Assembly (NCBI GenBank): GCA_031296105.1
Contig: JARLGJ010000057.1
Location: 1-64,000, forward strand
Origin: Acidobacteriota bacterium
Lineage (GTDB): Bacteria; Acidobacteriota; Terriglobia; Terriglobales; Acidobacteriaceae
Length of the DNA: 64,000 bases
Reading direction: 5' to 3'
Shown here: one piece after another, positions 44,879 to 56,567 of the stretch
Position numbering within the stretch: position 1 is the stretch's first letter
How the letters are laid out: each line of letters begins with the position of its first letter
Made by a program: the position numbers and the translations under genes
The notes under the pieces: generated by a model
What the model was told of the DNA's origin: nothing
Databases searched by the model: none
The model's input: the letters and a program-made list of their open reading frames with translations, nothing else

Positions 44879-45367
44879 ATGCGCTTACGAATTACGAATT
44901 GCATCATGCTGCTGTTGCTGCTGGCTTTTGTTGGCTGCCGCAGCTCGGAGCCCGCCAGGATTGGCACCACCGCGCCGGACTTTACGGTGAGCGACGGCAC
45001 CAAGAACATTGAATTGGCGCAACTGCGCGGACGCCCGGTGCTGCTGGTCTTTTGGGCCACCTGGTGCCCGCCCTGCGTGCAGGAAACTCCGGCGCTGGTG
45101 GCGCTGAAGCAGCAGATGGGCGACAAGCTGGTGATCTTCGCCGTAAGCATGGACGAGGACGCGGACGCCTACCAGAGTTTTGCCAGCAAACGCATGCCGG
45201 GCATCCTGACGGCGCGCGACGCCGAGCATAAATCGAGTTCGATGTACGGCACGTTTGCGTATCCTGAATCGTTCCTGATCGGCAAGGACGGCAAGATCGT
45301 GCGTAAGTTCATCGGTGCCGAAGAATGGACCTCGCCGGAGATGCTGGACTACTTCCAGAAGCTATAA
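44879..45367 (+). CDS. TlpA/ResA-like thioredoxin-fold lipoprotein
   Basis: A 162-residue periplasmic thiol-disulfide protein. Lipoprotein signal with lipobox FVGC (Cys 20). The thioredoxin fold has the active site WCPPC in VFWATWCPPCVQETPAL, cis-Pro YPESFLIG. Such proteins reduce apocytochrome c or other periplasmic disulfides. The ATG has AAGGGA 7 bases upstream. Confidence 0.9.
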   Translation: MRLRITNCIMLLLLLAFVGCRSSEPARIGTTAPDFTVSDGTKNIELAQLRGRPVLLVFWATWCPPCVQETPALVALKQQMGDKLVIFAVSMDEDADAYQSFASKRMPGILTARDAEHKSSSMYGTFAYPESFLIGKDGKIVRKFIGAEEWTSPEMLDYFQKL

Positions 45368-45552
45368 ACGGGAATCTTGAATAACGAATAAAGGGCGCGG
45401 CTGCGAGCTGCGTCTTTTGCTTTGCGTGAAGCCTTCGGCCGAAGTGACCCTGAAACGGTCGCGTATGTTTGTAATGGGTAGGGGGTCTTCACGGCCGAGT
45501 TGTGCGCGATGCGCATAACACGTTGTTCAGGATGACGCCGCAAAAGCGCGAA

Positions 45553-46506
45553 TTAATTTTCCTTCGCTTTCTCCGCCGCGAGTTTTACCTGCTCAATCTT
45601 GTAGCCCTTGCTCTGCAACAGGGAGAGGATGCCCTCCTTGCCCACCAGGTGCAGGGCGCCGACCACCATAAAGCAGTGGTCGCTGGAGGCCAGGCACTCT
45701 TCGATGTGCGCGGCCATGTGGGGGTTGCGCTCCTCGTTGAGGCGGCGCATCTGCTGGCGCTCGCCGGGCGTGGAATCCTTCATCAGTTCGGCGACCAGCT
45801 CGTCCAGCTTGACGGCTTCGCCGTGGCCCCAGGCGTCCACCATGCGAGTGGTGATTTCCTTTTGCCGGTCGATGTGCGCGAAGAGGTGGGAGAGCGTGGT
45901 GTCCGCGTCGTCCGTGGTGGACGCGGCGATCAGGCGCATCTGCTCGCCGGCGGTCTCCAGTTGATCCACGCGGTGCGGCCCAGGGGTTTGCAGGTAATGC
46001 AGGTCGATGCCGTACTTGGCATCAAAGCCGGACTTATTCAAAACATTCTGCGTGACCAGCAGAGAGATGAGCCACGGCTTCAGATGCTGCACGCTGTCAT
46101 AGGGCAGTCCGGAATCGACGCAGAACTTCTTGACCCTCTCGACAGTGGCCGGCTTCAAGTGCCGCGGAAGATCGTCGCCCGCGGGATAGGTGCCGAGTTC
46201 GAAGGTGAGCTTTTGCAGCTTCTCCATGTCCACCTGCGTCATGTCCACCTCCACCACTAGCACATCGCTGTCGTTGAAGGCGCGATCCATCTCCATGGGC
46301 AAGGGATAGAAGGACGACTGCGCCACATGCAAAGACCCCAGCAGATACGCCGAGTTCTTCGGCGAAGAGATCTTCCAGAGAAAAATGGGCGAGCCGGGTT
46401 GATAGAGCGCCGGTTGCGCGGAACACAGCGCAGCCGAGAACAGAAGAAGAGCGAGCGCAAGAAAACGCGCGGCAACCGTAGCAGTGCGGCGAGCGAGGCG
46501 TGGCAT
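45553..46506 (-). CDS. TraB/GumN family protein
   Basis: A 317-residue exported protein. Signal peptide (FLALALLLFSAALCSAQ). TraB/GumN signatures: AYLLGSLHVA (GxxH, ~residue 50) and FMVVGALHLVGKEG near the end, with VVEVDM between. Members of the family are putative metalloproteases of the EreA/Tiki-like fold; activity here is inferred. It lies 66 bp downstream of the P-type ATPase on the same strand. Confidence 0.85.
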   Translation of the reverse strand: MPRLARRTATVAARFLALALLLFSAALCSAQPALYQPGSPIFLWKISSPKNSAYLLGSLHVAQSSFYPLPMEMDRAFNDSDVLVVEVDMTQVDMEKLQKLTFELGTYPAGDDLPRHLKPATVERVKKFCVDSGLPYDSVQHLKPWLISLLVTQNVLNKSGFDAKYGIDLHYLQTPGPHRVDQLETAGEQMRLIAASTTDDADTTLSHLFAHIDRQKEITTRMVDAWGHGEAVKLDELVAELMKDSTPGERQQMRRLNEERNPHMAAHIEECLASSDHCFMVVGALHLVGKEGILSLLQSKGYKIEQVKLAAEKAKEN

Positions 46507-46572
46507 AAGTGGATAGAAGTCTAACACCGGGCGGCCGAGACCGCCCGGGTTCCGCACTGGCGGGAAGACCGC

Positions 46573-49239
<2,667 letters not shown>

Positions 49240-49343
49240 AGGGGTTCCCTTTCCGCGCTCCGCAAGGCCGTCTGGCGGGCGCAACTGCTGCTATAGTAAA
49301 TCCAAGAATGCCGGAATGTGTTACGCCGGCCCATGAGGATGAG

Positions 49344-49556
49344 ATGACCTGCGTCGAAATTAGCTACAACTATGGCGTGGCTCCCGATGAGAGTGTGATG
49401 CGCGGCTTGGACAATGTCCGCGAAGTGTACGGAATCCGCCACCTGCACCTGAACGAGACCTCGCGCGCGGTGAACGTGGAGTACGATGCTACGCGCCTGT
49501 CGCCGGCCGTGGTGGCCAACCTGCTGCGCCGCAGCGGACTGGACCTGAAGTCGTAA
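49344..49556 (+). CDS. Small HMA-like protein without metal-binding cysteines
   Basis: A 70-residue protein with the beta-alpha-beta-beta-alpha-beta pattern of heavy-metal-associated domains (CVEISYNYGVAPDESVMRGL, VREVYGIRHLHLN, AVNVEYDATRLSPAVVANLL). It lacks the CxxC that binds metal. ATG has GAGG 6 bases upstream; an in-frame ATG 36 bases earlier is less likely. It diverges from the copper pump, which lacks an HMA domain, so it may assist or sense; this is inference. Confidence 0.6.
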   Translation: MTCVEISYNYGVAPDESVMRGLDNVREVYGIRHLHLNETSRAVNVEYDATRLSPAVVANLLRRSGLDLKS

Positions 49557-49640
49557 CCGCAACGTTCGAGAATTCCCCGCCGCTTATCCCTGCAACACGG
49601 GACGCGGCTTTCACTACAAGTAAGTTCGCTGCAAATCAGA

Positions 49641-49677
49641 AGGGACTCCGTTGGTTAGGCAACCAGCCGGAGTCCCT
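49641..49677. terminator. Strong hairpin after the HMA-like gene
   Basis: AGGGACTCCG/CGGAGTCCCT with an inner TTGGTT/AACCAG stem. T-tract is short (TTCC), so terminator-like. Confidence 0.5.
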
Positions 49678-49896
49678 TCCTGCGCCACTTCGTCTTGTCC
49701 TATCTATATGCAACCCCCGTGCCAAACGCGCGCGGCTGGAAAATCAACGTGTTACAGATGCCGTGGGTAAAAAGGGGTGGGAAAGAATTGCACGACCGGG
49801 CAAGAAGTGCACGGTTGCGGGCCGCAAGGCGACGGGGGTGAACGGCGCGGCGCGCGCTGTTCATGCGGCCGCGCCAACTCTATCCACAGGCTAGAG
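49678..49896. other. Gene-free spacer before tRNA-Arg
   Basis: About 220 bp, GC-rich, with no gene, repeat copy or conserved signal that I can recognise. Confidence 0.4.
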
Positions 49897-49927
49897 TTGC
49901 AGGAGGGGGCGAGGATTGTGTTATATT
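49897..49927 (+). promoter_or_regulatory. Candidate promoter of tRNA-Arg
   Basis: TTGCAG, 18-base spacer, TTATATT; about 60 bases before the mature tRNA 5' end. Confidence 0.45.
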
Positions 49928-49985
49928 GATTTTGGTCGTTGGCCGTGAGGCGGCGGCTGGTAGCAGGCAGTAAAGTTCAAGGTAA

Positions 49986-50062
49986 GCGCCCGTAGCTCAG
50001 CTGGATAGAGCGACTGACTACGAATCAGTAGGTCGGGAGTTCGAATCTCTCCGGGCGCACCA
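49986..50062 (+). tRNA. tRNA-Arg (anticodon ACG)
   Basis: A 77-nt tRNA with acceptor GCGCCCG/CGGGCGC, D-loop AGCTCAGCTGGATAGAGC, anticodon loop CTACGAA (ACG, reading CGN after A34 deamination), T-loop GTTCGAATC, and encoded CCA. Confidence 0.96.
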
Positions 50063-50083
50063 CCTAAAATTTTGTTTGTTTGG

Positions 50084-50105
50084 AAAAGCGGCGCTTGCCG
50101 CTTTT
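50084..50105 (+). terminator. Terminator of tRNA-Arg
   Basis: AAAAGCGGC-GCTT-GCCGCTTTT hairpin, 22 bases after the tRNA; the T-tract is part of the stem. Confidence 0.65.
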
Positions 50106-50145
50106 GCTGTTTCAGTAGAATTCCCCTTGGGGTTGGACACTGCAA

Positions 50146-51204
50146 ATGAAACAGCACCAATACGTTCTCCTGGATGGCTTGCGCGGCATGGCGGCGCTTT
50201 TTATTCTTTTTCGCCACGTGCCATTCGCTCACATCCCTGCCTCCCGCAGCTATCTAGCTGTTGATCTCTTCTTTATTCTCAGCGGATTTGTCATCGCGTT
50301 TGCGTACGACGAGAAGGTCCGTAACGGATCACTCAGTCCACGGAAGTTCCTACTGGTGCGCTGGATACGCCTCTATCCTGTGTATTTTCTGTCAGTTATA
50401 CTGGGCACGATTTTGATTTTCGGTATGGCGGCCGCGCATCACCAGCTCAATGTGTACACCTCTCTGCTGTTGGGTGCCGCGGCTATCACTTCACTTTTGT
50501 ACCTTCCCTTCCCGCTGCCCGGATCGCCCTCTTTATTCCCGCTCAACGGTCCCTACTGGTCACTGTTTTATGAGCTGGTCATGAATATGCTGTACGCACG
50601 CTTCCGCTCCTGGCTTACCAATCGGACACTGGCTACGATGGTTGCTCTCTCAGGCATCTTGCTAGCTATCACCAGCGTCACCGCCAACGGATTGGACGTT
50701 GGATCGTCTTGGAGCATTCTCGACTTTGCCAGTGGAATATTGCGTTCATGTTTTGGAATCTCAACTGGATTGCTGCTCTACCGGATCAAGAACCGTCCGG
50801 AAATATTGCCCGCGTGGTTCAGTCACATTTCCCCTTGGGCCGGTTTCCCCTTAACCGCTGCCATCCTGTTGTCGCCGCCAACCATGCACTACAACGGTGC
50901 AATCGATGCGGCATGCGCCTGCCTTGTCTTTCCGTTTTGTGTGCTCGCCGGATCAAACCTGGCAGACACCCGTGCCAAGCCTCTGATGTTATTGCTGGGA
51001 TCGGCGAGTTACCCGGTCTATGTGCTGCATTATCCCCTGTCGATGGCCGTCGTGCATTGGTGCCACGCGGCCGACCGCTACGCTCCATATTCCGCAATTC
51101 TTTTTGCCATCGTTCTCGTCTTTGCGTCGCAGCAGTTGGAGAAGTATTACGACATCCCCATCCGGCGTTGGGCTAGCCAGCGCTTGCTCGGCAGCACGCG
51201 CTAG
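50146..51204 (+). CDS. Membrane acyltransferase, acyltransferase-3 family, copy 2
   Basis: A 352-residue paralogue of the protein at 1.5 kb. It opens with QYVLLDGLRGMAALFILFRH and continues with YLAVDLFFILSGFVIAFAY, RLYPVYFLSVILG, NGPYWSLFYELVMN and about ten membrane helices. It probably O-acylates a surface sugar. It starts about 80 bp after tRNA-Arg, and its codon use looks less GC-biased than the neighbours, which would fit acquisition at a tRNA site; no integrase is present here. Confidence 0.82.
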   Translation: MKQHQYVLLDGLRGMAALFILFRHVPFAHIPASRSYLAVDLFFILSGFVIAFAYDEKVRNGSLSPRKFLLVRWIRLYPVYFLSVILGTILIFGMAAAHHQLNVYTSLLLGAAAITSLLYLPFPLPGSPSLFPLNGPYWSLFYELVMNMLYARFRSWLTNRTLATMVALSGILLAITSVTANGLDVGSSWSILDFASGILRSCFGISTGLLLYRIKNRPEILPAWFSHISPWAGFPLTAAILLSPPTMHYNGAIDAACACLVFPFCVLAGSNLADTRAKPLMLLLGSASYPVYVLHYPLSMAVVHWCHAADRYAPYSAILFAIVLVFASQQLEKYYDIPIRRWASQRLLGSTR

Positions 51205-51300
51205 CACAACAGTTCCATGAAGAGGGAACGCTGCCTCCCTCCTCCAGTGGCGACGTCCAGCACCTCACGCCGCGTGCTTTACACTATTGCCATGCTTTCG

Positions 51301-51912
51301 ATGCGAGTGTTGATTGCCACCAGCAACCAGGGAAAGCTGCGCGACTTTCGCGGCGCGGCCCATATGTATGGAATCGCCGTGGAGGGGCTGACGGATTTTG
51401 CCTCCCTGCCCGAGGCGGTTGAGGACGGCGCGACGTTTGAAGAAAACGCGCGCAAAAAGAGCGAGCATTACAGCCGCTTTGCCGCTGGCGAGTTGGTGCT
51501 GGCCGACGATTCCGGCTTGGCGGTGGACGCGCTCGCGGGCGCGCCCGGAGTGTATTCGGCGCGCTACGCGGAGATGAACGGCGAAGACGTTTCCGCGGGA
51601 CGCGACGCGGCCAACAATGCGCGCCTGCTGCTGGAGCTGCAAGCGGTGGAGGACGCGAGGCGCACGGGGCGCTTCGTCTGCGTCATCAGCGCCGCGCGCG
51701 ATGGACGCGAGGTGGCTAGCTTTCGCGGAGAAGCCGCCGGAGTGGTGCTGCACTCGGCCCAGGGCAACGGAGGCTTCGGCTACGACCCGTTGTTCTACTT
51801 CCCTTCCTTGAAGAAAACGTTCGCCGAACTGACCGCCGAAGAGAAGGCCGCAGTAAGCCATCGCGGCGCGGCGCTGAGAAAATTTCTCGACTGGGCGCGG
51901 AACCCAGGTTAG
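51301..51912 (+). CDS. rdgB: dITP/XTP pyrophosphatase (HAM1/RdgB)
   Basis: A 203-residue house-cleaning enzyme that hydrolyses non-canonical purine triphosphates. MRVLIATSNQGKLRDF holds the nucleotide-binding TSN..K. FEENARKKSEHY, the catalytic Asp region VLADDSGLAVDAL, GAPGVYSARY, GNGGFGYDPLFY and AAVSHRGAALR all follow. ATG at MRVLIA taken from the family start. The last codons (RNPG) and the TAG stop are supplied by the CCCAGGTTAG repeat that the mobile element A3 interrupts, so the C terminus has been rewritten by repeat DNA. Confidence 0.92.
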   Translation: MRVLIATSNQGKLRDFRGAAHMYGIAVEGLTDFASLPEAVEDGATFEENARKKSEHYSRFAAGELVLADDSGLAVDALAGAPGVYSARYAEMNGEDVSAGRDAANNARLLLELQAVEDARRTGRFVCVISAARDGREVASFRGEAAGVVLHSAQGNGGFGYDPLFYFPSLKKTFAELTAEEKAAVSHRGAALRKFLDWARNPG

Positions 51913-52032
51913 GAAATCTCTGAATAAGCCCATCAGTAGATTTCCTCAGGGGCTAAAGCCCTTGAATTCTCGCGGCTTTTACGGCACGGCTGAAGCCGTG
52001 CCCTGACAGATCCCGACCTGATCAGAGTCTCC
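51913..52032. mobile_element. MITE-like element A3 (120 bp)
   Basis: Ends GAAATCTCTGAATAAG and (inward from right) GGAGACTCTGATCAGG with exact TTAG duplications at 51909-51912 and 52033-52036. It is inserted into a CCCAGGTTAG|CTGCGCG..ACCTGGG repeat. The interior contains the GGCACGGCTGAAGCCGTGCC palindrome. A shortened relative of A1/A2. Confidence 0.75.
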
Positions 52033-52104
52033 TTAGCTGCGCGGACCTGGGACACACCCTTTCCATTCACCTCCCAGGTTAGCTGCGCGAACCTGGGGCA
52101 CACG
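52033..52104. repeat. CCCAGGTT palindromic repeats (family B), two copies
   Basis: The right half of the copy split by A3, then a complete copy CCCAGGTTAGCTGCGCG..AACCTGGGGCAC, immediately downstream of the thioesterase gene. Confidence 0.7.
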
Positions 52105-52124
52105 CTTTCCACTCACATCCGCGC

Positions 52125-52643
52125 CTATTCGCCGCTCCACTCGTGCTGGCCCTGGCGGCTCTCTTTAAGCTGGCGGCGGCGCTCGGCCTCCAGCTCGCGG
52201 GCGAACATCTTTTCGGGATCGATGGTGTAGAAGGTGCCGCTGGAGCGCGCCAGCACCTGTCCCTCGCGGGTGCGAATTTCGCCGCGGTTGTAGAGTGCGC
52301 GTCCCCGGACGCGAAGCACGCGGCCTTCGGCAACGAGGGGCTTGTGCAGGGGCACGGGACGCAGGTATTCAATGCTCAATTTGCGGGTGACGGCCACGCG
52401 GTCGCGCAGTTTGTTGGCCTTGCCCATGGCCTCGTCCAGAATGGTGGCGATGATGCCACCGTGCAGGTGGCCGGGCGGCCCGGTGTAAATGTCGTCGAGG
52501 TTGAACTCGCAGACGTAGGCGTCCTTTGCCTGGTTGAGGAAGAATTCGAGGTGCAGTCCGCGGGGATTGTCCGTGCCGCAGCCAAAGCAATTCTGGCGCT
52601 GCAGCGCGGACTTGAAGTCATCGACATGAGGTTGATGGGACAT
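52125..52643 (-). CDS. PaaI-like hotdog-fold thioesterase
   Basis: A 172-residue acyl-CoA-thioesterase-like protein. QNCFGCGTDNPRGLHLEF begins the domain. GPPGHLHGGIIATILDEAMGKA is the PaaI-type active region, with the HGG motif and the catalytic Asp on the following helix. SIEYLRPVPLHKPL follows. The extra N-terminal CFGCG pair is common in a thioesterase subgroup. Substrate unknown. Confidence 0.85.
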   Translation of the reverse strand: MSHQPHVDDFKSALQRQNCFGCGTDNPRGLHLEFFLNQAKDAYVCEFNLDDIYTGPPGHLHGGIIATILDEAMGKANKLRDRVAVTRKLSIEYLRPVPLHKPLVAEGRVLRVRGRALYNRGEIRTREGQVLARSSGTFYTIDPEKMFARELEAERRRQLKESRQGQHEWSGE

Positions 52644-52787
52644 GAGTTGCCAAACCCTCCAAATGGACTCCGCGTTCCCGATTCAGCCAGACGCAGGCAT
52701 TTCCTCCCGCAGCGCTTCCGCGGCTAGCGGTAAAAGAGAAAATTTTTTGTGCCTGACCTCACCTTGTCCTGCATCCTAACAGACAGG

Positions 52788-53543
52788 ATGGCAGGCATAC
52801 TTTCACACTCGGACCGGCAGATGCTGCCGGGCGGCGGATACCGCGGCCCGGAACCTCCGGCAGCGCCCGGCGGCGGAGGTGGCGGCGGAGGACGCGGCGA
52901 CGGCGACGGCGTGCCCTCGTACCACGACCGCTTGCAGCGTTACCGGCTGGGCATCAAACTGACGGCGGTTTCCATCGTCGTCCTGTTCCTCTCATTTACC
53001 AGCTTGTTTCTGGCGCGGAGAGATCCGGGACGCGTCGATCCGGTGACGGGCGTCTATCAGCCCGGCTGGATACATCTCCAACTCCCGGTGAAGATGCTGC
53101 TGCTGAACACGCTGGTGCTGGGCTTGAGTTGCCTGCTGCTGGAAGCGGCACGGCGCGCCTCGCGTCTGGAGTGCATTCTGGTGCCGCTGACGCGCATTCC
53201 CGGCGTGAAGGCCATCCGCGAGAAATCTCTTTGGTGGACGGCCGGGGCATGGCTGCTGGGGATGACGTTTCTTGCCGGACAGTATCTTATCTGGCATCAC
53301 ATGCGAATTACGGGCACACTGCCCACCAGCGGCCCGGCCAGCATGTTCTTCTACCTGCTGAACGGCACTCACGCGCTGCATCTTACGGCGGGGCTGGCGG
53401 TGATGCTGTACGCGTGCACGGCGCAGGGGCTTCGCGCCTCTCTGGAGCGGCGCACGCTGACCCTGGACGTGACCGCCTGGTACTGGCACTTCATCAGCGC
53501 CGTCTGGTTGTACGTGCTGCTGGTGATGAACCTGATGGCCTGA
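52788..53543 (+). CDS. Heme-copper oxidase subunit III-like protein (solitary)
   Basis: A 251-residue protein with five hydrophobic helices after a Gly/Pro-rich N terminus ([20 protein letters not shown]-like, residues ~12-35). The helices include [57 protein letters not shown] and [20 protein letters not shown], the pattern of cytochrome c or quinol oxidase subunit III. No subunit I or II gene is near. Start uncertain: the ATG directly follows AGG; a GTG 39 bases earlier is possible. Confidence 0.78.
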   Translation: MAGILSHSDRQMLPGGGYRGPEPPAAPGGGGGGGGRGDGDGVPSYHDRLQRYRLGIKLTAVSIVVLFLSFTSLFLARRDPGRVDPVTGVYQPGWIHLQLPVKMLLLNTLVLGLSCLLLEAARRASRLECILVPLTRIPGVKAIREKSLWWTAGAWLLGMTFLAGQYLIWHHMRITGTLPTSGPASMFFYLLNGTHALHLTAGLAVMLYACTAQGLRASLERRTLTLDVTAWYWHFISAVWLYVLLVMNLMA

Positions 53544-53648
53544 AGCGCACGCGTGCCGCGCACCCGCCTGGCACGATATAATCGGAGATTCGGATGTCCC
53601 AAAGGCGGTGCGATGTAGCGTGCCGCGGTTGGGAAAGGCCGGTTTTCC

Positions 53649-56567
53649 ATGATGCCCAGGGATGCAATCGTCGTGCGCGGAGCGCGCGTACACAATCTGA
53701 AGAACATCGACTTCGAGATTCCGCACAACCGCCTGACGGTGGTGACCGGAGTCTCCGGAAGCGGCAAGTCATCGCTGGCCTTCGACACCATTTATGCCGA
53801 AGGGCAGCGCCGCTATGTGGAGTCGATCTCGGCTTACGCGCGGCAGTTTCTGGAGCGCATCGAGAAGCCGGACGCCGACTCGATTGACGGCATCGCGCCG
53901 GCGGTGGCCATACGGCAGAAGAACCAGACGCGCAATCCGCGCTCGACGGTGGCCACGGCCACCGAGATTTACGACTACCTGCGGCTGCTCTATGCGCGCG
54001 TGGGGCGGACGTATTGCTCCAACTGCGGACGCGAGGTAACGCGCGACACGGTGGACGAAGTCGCGGAAAAGATTCTTGCCCTGGGCGATGGGACGCGAGT
54101 GCAGGCGCTCTTCCCTTTGCAGATGCTTGAGGCCGTTGCACCCGAGGTGGCCGCGGCTCCGGTGAAGAAGACGCGCGCGAAAAAGAAAGCCGCCGTGCCG
54201 GAAAAGGATGCCGCGCTCAAGGAAAGGCTCTTCGAACTGCGCAAGCGCGGCTTCAACCGCCTGTGGCAGGAGGGCACGATCTTTGAGTTCTCCACGCCGG
54301 AGTCTCTGCTGGAGATCGACTTTGCGCGCCCGGTGTATTTGCTGCTCGACCGCATTGTGGTGGACGCCGAATCGCGCGCGCGCATTGTGGACGCCATTGA
54401 GAGCGGCTATCGCGAGGCGGGAGAAGTCGTCTTCCAGACCGCGCCGCGCGAGGGCCAGCCGCAGACCTTGCGCTTTGCCCAGCGCTTTGAGTGCAAGCAC
54501 TGCAACCTGAAATTTGAAACTCCCGAGCCGAGGCTGTTCAGCTTCAACAATCCCTACGGCGCGTGCCCGCGCTGCCAGGGGTTTGGCAACACCATCGACT
54601 TCGACATGAACCTGGTGATTCCCGACAAGTCGAAGACCCTGTCCGAGGGCGCCATTGAACCATGGACCAAGCCGAAGGCCAAGCCCTTTGCCACCGAGAT
54701 GCGCAAGGCGGCGCGCGGCGCGGGCGTTCCACTGGACGTTCCGTGGGCCGAGTTGAGCGAGGAGCAGCAGCAGTTCATCCTGAACGGCGACGGCGACTGG
54801 GAAGGCGTGCGCGGCTTCTTCGAGTTCCTGGAGACGAAGAAGTACAAGTTGCACGTGCGCGTGCTGCTGAGCCGCTATCGCGGATACAGCCTGTGCGGAC
54901 TTTGCGGCGGGGCGCGACTGCGCGCGGAAGCGCGGCTGGTGAAGATCGCCGGGCGCGACATTACGCAACTCTGCCGCATGACGGTGCGGCAGGCGGTGGA
55001 CTTTTTCGCCACGCTGCAACTGAGCAAGGAAGAGACAGGCATCGCCAGCCGCCTGTTGCTGGAGATTCGCAACCGCCTGCGCTTCCTCGACGAGGTGGGA
55101 CTCGAGTACCTGACGCTGGACCGGCTCTCTTCGACCTTGAGCGGCGGCGAGGCACAGCGCATTCAACTGGCAACGTCACTGGGCTCGGGACTGGTGGGCG
55201 CGCTGTACGTGCTGGACGAGCCTTCGATTGGACTGCACTCGCGCGACACGCAGCGGCTGGTGCGCATTCTGCACGGCCTGCGCGAACTGGGCAACACCAT
55301 CCTGGTCGTGGAGCATGATCCAGAGGTGATGGAAGAGGCCGACGAAATTCTCGACCTCGGCCCTGGCGCGGGCGAGCAGGGCGGAAAGCTGGTGGCGCAC
55401 GGCACATACGAGGAGATACGCAACAACGCGAAATCGTTGACCGGACGCTATCTGCGCGGCGACTTGCAGATTGCCGTTCCCACGCAGCGCCGCGAAGCGA
55501 CGAAGCGCGTGCTGAAGCTGCGCCAGGCGCGCGGACACAACCTGAAGGACATTGACGTAACGATTCCGCTGGGAATGCTGGTGGCCATCACCGGCGTCTC
55601 CGGCTCCGGCAAGAGCACGCTGGTGCATGACGTGCTGTATCAGAAGCTGGCCGAAGCCAAAAAGCAAGTGGCCGAGCAGACGGGCGAAGGCAGCGTGCGC
55701 GGACTGGACGGCGAGCAGTGGATCGACGAAGTGCAACTGGTAGATCAATCGCCCATCGGACGCACGCCACGCTCGAATCCCGTGACTTACATCAAGGCCT
55801 TCGATCCCATTCGCGAGCTGTTTGCCGCGCTGCCGGAGGCGGTACGCCACGGCCACACGGCGGGACATTTTTCGTTCAACATTCCCGGCGGACGCTGCGA
55901 GACCTGCGCCGGCGATGGCACGGTGACCGTGGAGATGCAATTCCTGGCCGACGTGGAACTGGTCTGCGAAGAGTGCCACGGCGCGCGCTTTAAACCGGAA
56001 ATTCTCGCGGTGCGCTATCACGGCAAGAACATTCACGACGTACTGAACATGACGGTGAAGGAGGCGCTGGGCTTTTTTACCGGCGTGCCCAAGCTGCTGG
56101 ACAAGCTGCGCGTGCTGGATGAAGTTGGACTGGGCTACCTGCGGCTGGGGCAGTCGGCCACGACCTTGAGCGGCGGCGAGGCGCAGCGCATGAAGCTGGC
56201 GGCGCACCTGCAACCGCAGGGCCGCGAGATGACGCGGCGCACGCCGGATGGAACGGCCATCAAGCGCCGCACGCAGATGCTGTACATCTTTGACGAACCC
56301 ACGACGGGCCTGCACTTTGACGACGTGAGCAAACTGCTGGCAGCCTTTAAGAAACTCATCGACGCGGGCGGCTCCATTGTGGTGATCGAGCACAACCTTG
56401 ACGTCATCAAGGTTGCGGACTGGGTGATAGACCTGGGCCCCGAGGGCGGCGACGGAGGCGGCGAAGTGGTGGTGACGGGAACGCCGGAAGATGTTGCGGC
56501 CTGCGAAGGCAGCTACACCGGACACTGGCTGCGGCGGGTGCTGCCCGAGCCAGTGGAGGCCGAGTGA
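53649..56567 (+). CDS. uvrA: Excinuclease ABC subunit A
   Basis: A 972-residue damage-recognition ATPase of nucleotide excision repair. Two ABC modules: Walker A GVSGSGKS at 34-41 and again near 647, signatures LSGGEAQR near 497 and 840, Walker B YVLDEPS and YIFDEPT. Zinc-binding CxxC pairs: [17 protein letters not shown] and [17 protein letters not shown]. The insertion around residues 175-190 is Lys/Ala-rich ([10 protein letters not shown]). Length and order are normal. The stop overlaps the next ATG by one base (TGATG). Confidence 0.96.
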   Translation: MMPRDAIVVRGARVHNLKNIDFEIPHNRLTVVTGVSGSGKSSLAFDTIYAEGQRRYVESISAYARQFLERIEKPDADSIDGIAPAVAIRQKNQTRNPRSTVATATEIYDYLRLLYARVGRTYCSNCGREVTRDTVDEVAEKILALGDGTRVQALFPLQMLEAVAPEVAAAPVKKTRAKKKAAVPEKDAALKERLFELRKRGFNRLWQEGTIFEFSTPESLLEIDFARPVYLLLDRIVVDAESRARIVDAIESGYREAGEVVFQTAPREGQPQTLRFAQRFECKHCNLKFETPEPRLFSFNNPYGACPRCQGFGNTIDFDMNLVIPDKSKTLSEGAIEPWTKPKAKPFATEMRKAARGAGVPLDVPWAELSEEQQQFILNGDGDWEGVRGFFEFLETKKYKLHVRVLLSRYRGYSLCGLCGGARLRAEARLVKIAGRDITQLCRMTVRQAVDFFATLQLSKEETGIASRLLLEIRNRLRFLDEVGLEYLTLDRLSSTLSGGEAQRIQLATSLGSGLVGALYVLDEPSIGLHSRDTQRLVRILHGLRELGNTILVVEHDPEVMEEADEILDLGPGAGEQGGKLVAHGTYEEIRNNAKSLTGRYLRGDLQIAVPTQRREATKRVLKLRQARGHNLKDIDVTIPLGMLVAITGVSGSGKSTLVHDVLYQKLAEAKKQVAEQTGEGSVRGLDGEQWIDEVQLVDQSPIGRTPRSNPVTYIKAFDPIRELFAALPEAVRHGHTAGHFSFNIPGGRCETCAGDGTVTVEMQFLADVELVCEECHGARFKPEILAVRYHGKNIHDVLNMTVKEALGFFTGVPKLLDKLRVLDEVGLGYLRLGQSATTLSGGEAQRMKLAAHLQPQGREMTRRTPDGTAIKRRTQMLYIFDEPTTGLHFDDVSKLLAAFKKLIDAGGSIVVIEHNLDVIKVADWVIDLGPEGGDGGGEVVVTGTPEDVAACEGSYTGHWLRRVLPEPVEAE

